64,000 nucleotides of DNA from Flavobacterium tegetincola DSM 22377 (GTDB taxonomy: Bacteria > Bacteroidota > Bacteroidia > Flavobacteriales > Flavobacteriaceae). Position 1 is the first letter of the stretch. The number at the start of each line of letters is the position of its first letter. The translations under genes and the position numbers were made by a program. This document shows, piece by piece, positions 59,821 to 64,000 of this stretch. The stretch lies in NCBI RefSeq assembly GCF_000425485.1, contig NZ_KE384383.1, positions 16,247-80,246 on the forward strand. The letters are read 5' to 3'. The notes below the pieces were generated by a model. That model saw only the letters and a list, made by a program, of their open reading frames with translations, had not been told where the DNA came from and made no database searches.

Positions 59821-60522
59821 ATGCTTTATACAGCTTTCATATTTGGTCTGATCAGTAGTTTCCATTGTGTTGGGATGTGCGGTCCTATTGCAATGATGCT
59901 ACCTGTAGACCATCAAAATTCTACCAAGAAAGCGTTTCAGGTTGCCACCTATCACTTGGGTCGGTTAACGGCTTACGGAAGCATCGGTTTGATTTTTGGC
60001 GCTTTGGGAAAAGGTTTTTTCATGGCAGGAATGCAACAGCAACTTTCGATAGTTGTGGGTGTTTTGATGATTGTTTTTATCCTTGTCCCTGAACGGAAAT
60101 TGGCCCAATACAACTTTTCCAAACCTATTTACAAAGTGATTTCCAAAGTAAAAGCAGCTTTGGGAAAACAATTCAAAAACAAAAGTTACAAATCCCTTTT
60201 TACCATCGGGTTACTCAACGGTTTCCTTCCGTGCGGAATGGTTTACGTAGCACTCTTTGGCGCTATTGCCATGCAAAGCGTTACTTACGGCGTTTTTTAC
60301 ATGCTTTTATTTGGACTCGGAACGATGCCATTAATGAGTGTCGTTATTTATGTAAATTCCTTTGTTACCCCCTCTTTTCGTAATAAAATCCAACATGTTA
60401 TTCCTTATGTAGCCGTCTTCATCGGTTGCCTTTTTATTCTTCGTGGTTTAGGTTTGGGCATTCCTTATGTGTCGCCTTCTACGATGAGTTTGTTTGTGAG
60501 TGAGGGTGCAGATTGTTTTTAG
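59821..60522 (+). CDS. TauE/SafE-like membrane protein of the cco locus
   Basis: A 233-residue protein with six membrane segments. SSFHCVGMCGPIAMMLPVD (about 11-29) has Cys/His/Met residues suited to copper, and GLLNGFLPCGMVYVALFG near 135 carries another conserved Cys, as in the DsbD/UreH-like branch of the TauE/SafE superfamily. It is the last gene of the cco locus, so it probably moves copper or reducing power for oxidase assembly rather than sulfite. No strong terminator is seen after it. Confidence 0.85.
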   Translation: MLYTAFIFGLISSFHCVGMCGPIAMMLPVDHQNSTKKAFQVATYHLGRLTAYGSIGLIFGALGKGFFMAGMQQQLSIVVGVLMIVFILVPERKLAQYNFSKPIYKVISKVKAALGKQFKNKSYKSLFTIGLLNGFLPCGMVYVALFGAIAMQSVTYGVFYMLLFGLGTMPLMSVVIYVNSFVTPSFRNKIQHVIPYVAVFIGCLFILRGLGLGIPYVSPSTMSLFVSEGADCF

Positions 60523-60683
60523 TATTTAATTCTGCAACTATTAGATTCTTGTGTTATTTTGAAATAAGTTACATTTGATAACTAATAATTACGCTGAGGA
60601 ATATATTTGAAAAGTTGTACAAACTTGAGTATATTTGCTAGTTAGCCGTCAGTTTGGCGCAACGAAAAGAAAACTAACAATTT

Positions 60684-61253
60684 ATGATTGAAATCGGAAA
60701 ATATAAGGTTGAAATTTTTACAGACGAAACTTATGAAAGTGGTTCGGCTGATAATCTCAATAAATACGATTTTGAATATTTAGAACCCGAAAATAATTAT
60801 AACTCAACTTTTGTTGGCGTAAAAATATACGAAAATGAAGAATTTATTAAAAGCACATTAATTGGCTCTGAAGGTGGAAATACAGGAATAAATGAGAACT
60901 CAAAAATAATTGAACAAAACAGAATTCTAATCTGTTGTGCAGACAAAATATTCTGTTTGTCATTTCCAGAACTTAATCTGTTATGGAAAACTAAAAGTGA
61001 CGAAATGAGTTGCTTTGAAATTTTTAAAAAGGACAATTATTATATTGTTCACGGAGAATTGGAAATATCGAAATTAAATGAAAACGGAAAAATATTGTGG
61101 AAAAAAAGCGGTGCGGATATATTTACAACAATTAGTGGAAAAAATGATTTTGAAATAACTGAAAAATACATAATTGCAACTGATTGGGAAAATAGAATTT
61201 ACAAATTTGATTATGATGGAAATGAATATACCGATATGAAACAATTCAATTAA
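60684..61253 (+). CDS. Orphan A+T-rich gene with PQQ-propeller-like repeats
   Basis: A 189-residue cytoplasmic protein. Segments such as ILICCADKIFCLSFPELNLLWKTKS, YYIVHGELEISKLNENGKILWKKSG and YIIATDWENRIYKFDYDGNEY resemble blades of a PQQ-like beta-propeller (an aromatic or Trp residue and Gly at blade ends), but only about three to four blades are present. I know no function. It is more A+T-rich than the cco genes and is bounded by GTTAGCC (60641-60647) and GGCTAAC (61269-61275), with an attC-like hairpin after it, so it looks like a recently acquired single-gene cassette. Confidence 0.65.
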   Translation: MIEIGKYKVEIFTDETYESGSADNLNKYDFEYLEPENNYNSTFVGVKIYENEEFIKSTLIGSEGGNTGINENSKIIEQNRILICCADKIFCLSFPELNLLWKTKSDEMSCFEIFKKDNYYIVHGELEISKLNENGKILWKKSGADIFTTISGKNDFEITEKYIIATDWENRIYKFDYDGNEYTDMKQFN

Positions 61254-61267
61254 AGAAAAAAACCGAA

Positions 61268-61398
61268 CGGCTAACAGCGGTTTGCATAAATGGCGAAATA
61301 TGTGCTAAATTCACGTTTATCTTTCGCAAGAAATTTTATCTTAGCCGAAAATAATCGGTCACGAAGTTCGCCACTTCTGCAAGCCGCGACACGTTAAC
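61268..61398. repeat. Long imperfect hairpin, attC-like
   Basis: After GGCTAAC (61269-61275), a 20-bp arm at 61278-61297 pairs with 61367-61386 with three mismatches, and the element closes near GTTAAC (61393-61398). Core-like AAC and GTT ends around a long imperfect stem are the general plan of integron attC sites, although the 3' core does not fit the GTTRRRY consensus exactly. It follows the A+T-rich orphan gene. Confidence 0.55.
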
Positions 61399-61470
61399 AA
61401 AAATGTTCCTCCCTTTCTACGATGATCTCTGATCTCGTAGTTATCAGATAATCTCCAAAAAAACCTCCAG

Positions 61471-61680
61471 ATACTTACAAAAGTATCTTTTCTATACACC
61501 TTCGATTACCAAGGTAGGTACAAAAGTATCTTTTCCATACACCTTCGACTACCAAGATGGATACAAAAGCAACTTTTTAATACACCTTCGATTACCAAGG
61601 TGCATACAAAAGTAACTTTTTAATACACCTTCGACTACGAGGGTGGGTACAAAAGTATCTTTTCTATATACCTTCGAGAT
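61471..61680. repeat. 43-bp tandem array
   Basis: ACCTTCGA starts at 61498, 61541, 61584, 61627 and 61670, exactly 43 bp apart. Units are well conserved: ACCTTCGAyTACCAAGG, then TACAAAAGTAtCTTTTyyATAC. A partial unit precedes (61471-61497) and another trails off after 61680. Within a unit ACCTT/AAGGT and GATACTT/AAGTATC can pair. There are no spacers, so it is not a CRISPR. It sits in a 598-bp gap; apart from this and the attC-like hairpin, the gap (61681-61851) shows nothing else. Confidence 0.85.
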
Positions 61681-61851
61681 CCAATGTGTATATTTCAACT
61701 AATTGTACTGCATTTTTATATAATAGACAAGTGTAAAAAGTGCCTGTACCGCCTAGTTACAAGTATTTTATGAAAATTATTGCGTAAAATTGTTCATTGC
61801 TTTTAAATATTTATTAGTTTTAATATATATTAACTTTAAAACAAATAGATC

Positions 61852-62544
61852 ATGGAAGAAAATCAAAAAGAGGAAGGGAAAGCCAAGCCAAATGCAAAAC
61901 CAAATATTCCCGCAGGCGACATGGATTTTGGCACTGTAGCCAATGATGCAATTGCGATGTGGAAAATAGAACCTTGGCTCACGCTGCAATATACCACGCA
62001 GGCCATAGCACAGCAAAAAGTGGATTTATTCAATACAATTATTGGCAACAGAAGAGGTGACGGTGGAGGTAGACCCCAATATACAATGGCTCTAGAATCT
62101 ATTAATAAAGAAATTGATGGTGCAATTAAGTACATCAAAGGTTATATTCAGGAAAAACATGGGGAAAAAGGAAAGGAAGTAGTACAGAGCTACTATCCTG
62201 CATTTGGAATGGTGAAAAAAAATGATACTTTTATCATTCCAGGAGATGCTAGTAACCGCAAAATTGCTTTAGATTTGATGATAGCAGGTATTCAAACCAA
62301 CCAATTTGAAACCAGAAAATACGGATTGACCTATTGGGAAGACATCAAAGTCAAATACGATGCATTGGTGCTAAATTCTAGAGCTTTGGACGGAAGTATA
62401 TCGGATAAAGTAGGCGATAAAAATGTGTTGAAACAGGAAATCAAAGAAGTATTAGGATCAATTATAAATGTTTTAGAAGGAAATTTTCCGAAAACGTACC
62501 ATAAACAACTCCGCAAATGGGGATTCCAGAAAGAGAAATATTAA
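61852..62544 (+). CDS. Protein of unknown function, flavobacterial type
   Basis: A 230-residue soluble protein without signal peptide or membrane segment. It begins with a charged tail MEENQKEEGKAKPNAKPNIPAGD, then a mainly helical body: TVANDAIAMWKIEPWLTLQYTTQAIAQQKVDLFNTII, a Gly-rich loop NRRGDGGGRPQ, DGAIKYIKGYIQEKHGEKGKEVVQSYYPAFGM and a conserved-looking C-terminus YHKQLRKWGFQKEKY. I recognise no family. It sits alone between the 43-bp array and the DUF819 gene and is followed by a good terminator, so it is a real transcript unit. Confidence 0.7.
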   Translation: MEENQKEEGKAKPNAKPNIPAGDMDFGTVANDAIAMWKIEPWLTLQYTTQAIAQQKVDLFNTIIGNRRGDGGGRPQYTMALESINKEIDGAIKYIKGYIQEKHGEKGKEVVQSYYPAFGMVKKNDTFIIPGDASNRKIALDLMIAGIQTNQFETRKYGLTYWEDIKVKYDALVLNSRALDGSISDKVGDKNVLKQEIKEVLGSIINVLEGNFPKTYHKQLRKWGFQKEKY

Positions 62545-62561
62545 TGATTCTTAATTAAATG

Positions 62562-62588
62562 TGCCTTGGGAATCAGGGCATTTTTTTT
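62562..62588 (+). terminator. Terminator of the unknown gene at 61852
   Basis: TGCCTTG (62562-62568) pairs with CAGGGCA (62574-62580) with one G-U pair, loop GGAAT, then eight T. Confidence 0.85.
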
Positions 62589-62701
62589 GTTTAAGATTAC
62601 CACTGAATTCAAATAGTAATTAAATTCTTCCGTTCTTCAATCCCTTAATCCTTCTAGTTTTTAAATAAATAATTCCTATTTTGCACACAAATTAGAATTA
62701 T

Positions 62702-64000
62702 ATGAATAACGCACCATTTATTACAGACGACACCATCGTTTTTGGACTACTAATGCTTCTTTTGGCATTTGTATTTTACACGTCAGGTAAACAAGAAGGA
62801 TTTTGGAAAAAATTCTACGTTGTATTCCCTTCCTTATTGATGTGTTATTTATTGCCTTCTATATTTAGTTCGCTCAACATTATTTCTCCCGAATGGACTG
62901 AAATAGGCGAAGGCGGCGAAATCATTACCAAGAAATCATCCATTTACTTTGTAGCAAGTCGCTATTTACTTCCCGCGGCATTGGTATTAATGACGTTGAG
63001 TATTGACTTGAAAGCAATGTTCAAGCTAGGACCAAAAGCCTTAATCATGTTTTTTACCGGAACCATTGGAGTCATTATTGGTGGACCAATAGCGGTTTTA
63101 GTCATGTCTGTTTTTTCTCCTGAAACCGTTGGCGGTGCGGATTTTGACGCTGTTTGGCGTGGACTTGCAACTATAGCCGGAAGTTGGATAGGAGGAGGAG
63201 CCAATCAAGCTGCAATGTTTGAAGTTTTCAAATACAATCCGGACAAATACGGAGCGATGGTTTTGGTTGATATTGTAGTCGCTAATATTTGGATGGCGTT
63301 TCTATTATTTGGTATTGGTCGAAAAGAGAAAATTGACAATTGGCTAAAGGCAGATACAAGTTCGATAGAAGAATTAAAAGATAAAATGACGGCGTATGCT
63401 GCAAATGTAACGCGGAATCCAAGTCTAACCGACTTGATGGTTATTCTCGGAATCGCTTTCACTGCCGTAGGACTTGCACATTGGGGAAGTAACTCGATTT
63501 CTGATTTGCTTAAAGCAAACTTCGAAATCGTAAACGACCCAACAAGTTTTGCCTCCACCTTTGGCGACCGATTTTTCTGGATGGTAACCTTTGCCACAGC
63601 ACTCGGAATTATATTTTCGTACACCAAACTAAAGCAGTACGAAGGAGCAGGAGCTAGTAAAATAGGAAGTGTTTTTATCTACATTCTGGTAGCGTCCATC
63701 GGTATGAAAATGGATTTGGGTTCTGTAGCCAGTAATCCAGGTTTGCTGGTTGTAGGGTTAATCTGGATGGCCATCCACGTGTTGCTTTTAGTAATCGTTG
63801 CCAAACTCATCAAAGCACCCTTTTTCTTTCTTGCCGTAGGAAGTAAAGCCAATATTGGTGGAGCAGCTTCGGCACCCATTATTGCTTCAGCATTTCATCC
63901 TTCATTAGCAAGTGTCGGGGTTTTGTTGGCTGTTTTTGGTTACGTTGCCGGAACATATGGCGCTTTATTAGCGGCCTTTTTAATGGAAATTGCAGCACCG
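62702..64000 (+). CDS. DUF819 family membrane protein, 3' end outside window
   Basis: Open from the ATG at 62702 to the end of the window (433 codons, no stop). The protein begins MNNAPFITDDTIVFGLLMLL and has about ten membrane segments. SLNIISPEW, SRYLLPAALVLMTLSIDLKAM, GSWIGGGANQAAMFEVF and, near the end, AVGSKANIGGAASAPIIASAFHP are typical of DUF819 (YjcL-like), whose members are probable transporters of anions or metabolites with inverted-repeat symmetry. The substrate is not known. A TATTTTG (62678-62684 region) lies just upstream but is one base short of the -7 consensus. Confidence 0.88.
   Translation, partial: MNNAPFITDDTIVFGLLMLLLAFVFYTSGKQEGFWKKFYVVFPSLLMCYLLPSIFSSLNIISPEWTEIGEGGEIITKKSSIYFVASRYLLPAALVLMTLSIDLKAMFKLGPKALIMFFTGTIGVIIGGPIAVLVMSVFSPETVGGADFDAVWRGLATIAGSWIGGGANQAAMFEVFKYNPDKYGAMVLVDIVVANIWMAFLLFGIGRKEKIDNWLKADTSSIEELKDKMTAYAANVTRNPSLTDLMVILGIAFTAVGLAHWGSNSISDLLKANFEIVNDPTSFASTFGDRFFWMVTFATALGIIFSYTKLKQYEGAGASKIGSVFIYILVASIGMKMDLGSVASNPGLLVVGLIWMAIHVLLLVIVAKLIKAPFFFLAVGSKANIGGAASAPIIASAFHPSLASVGVLLAVFGYVAGTYGALLAAFLMEIAAP

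Noticed and set aside
61393..61398. Exact integron attC core site.
   Set aside because: GTTAAC and GGCTAAC deviate from the GTTRRRY/RYYYAAC consensus, so I call the hairpin attC-like only.
61498..61680. Possible CRISPR array.
   Set aside because: The 43-bp units are contiguous without unique spacers, and no cas gene is in the window.

Overview
The window is A+T-rich chromosomal DNA from a Bacteroidota bacterium, most likely family Flavobacteriaceae and close to Flavobacterium. The evidence is a run of families typical of that group (DUF5606, DUF6048, DUF6452, DUF6095, DUF6691 and CCC-motif membrane proteins), a fused CcoNO cytochrome oxidase subunit, and many start regions preceded by the Bacteroidota -7 box TAnnTTTG rather than a strong Shine-Dalgarno sequence. 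No rRNA, tRNA, CRISPR array, insertion sequence or prophage was seen. A gene runs off each end: an outer-membrane barrel at the left and a DUF819 membrane protein at the right.

Layout. 1-4.3 kb: heme A synthase, CCA-adding enzyme, a small membrane protein and the tRNA threonylcarbamoyl-AMP synthase. 4.4-9.2 kb: five glycosyltransferases on both strands, probably for lipopolysaccharide core or surface glycan. 9.3-15.3 kb: a VOC/HxlR divergent pair, dapD, a DUF389 membrane protein and the (p)ppGpp synthetase/hydrolase. 15.4-18.3 kb: a four-gene CreD cluster with its own winged-helix regulator and two copies of a candidate operator. 18.5-24.7 kb: kdsA, a split YeeE/YedE transporter, clpS and prmA. 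24.7-36.5 kb: a phosphate-type porin, TerC, murQ with its small companions, a ZIP metal transporter, two RNA/small-molecule methyltransferases and rlmD. 36.6-50.7 kb: a histidine kinase that lacks its phospho-acceptor, a Gre-like factor, OsmC, ornithine aminotransferase, an Smr protein, cysteine desulfurase, ruvX, an FUSC-type efflux protein, peptide deformylase and mazG.

51-60.5 kb is a complete cbb3 oxidase locus: a Cys-bearing Fnr-type regulator divergent from ccoI, then ccoS, ccoNO, ccoQ, ccoP, ccoG, fixH and a TauE/SafE-like membrane protein. Two palindromes of the form TATGA-N6-TCATA sit at exactly the same distance upstream of the ccoI and ccoS promoters, as expected of class II Fnr-type activation. 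Heme A synthase (1 kb) and the copper ATPase CcoI both serve aerobic respiration, and the Fnr regulator probably adjusts this locus to oxygen.

60.6-62.6 kb is the most accessory-looking part: an A+T-rich orphan gene flanked by GTTAGCC/GGCTAAC, a long imperfect hairpin that recalls an integron attC site, a 43-bp tandem array and a gene of unknown function. A second array, with strict 21-bp phasing of GGGTTTTT, lies at 50.8 kb. Several intergenic palindromic elements (10.6, 15.5, 20.5 and 28.4 kb) look like dispersed genomic repeats.
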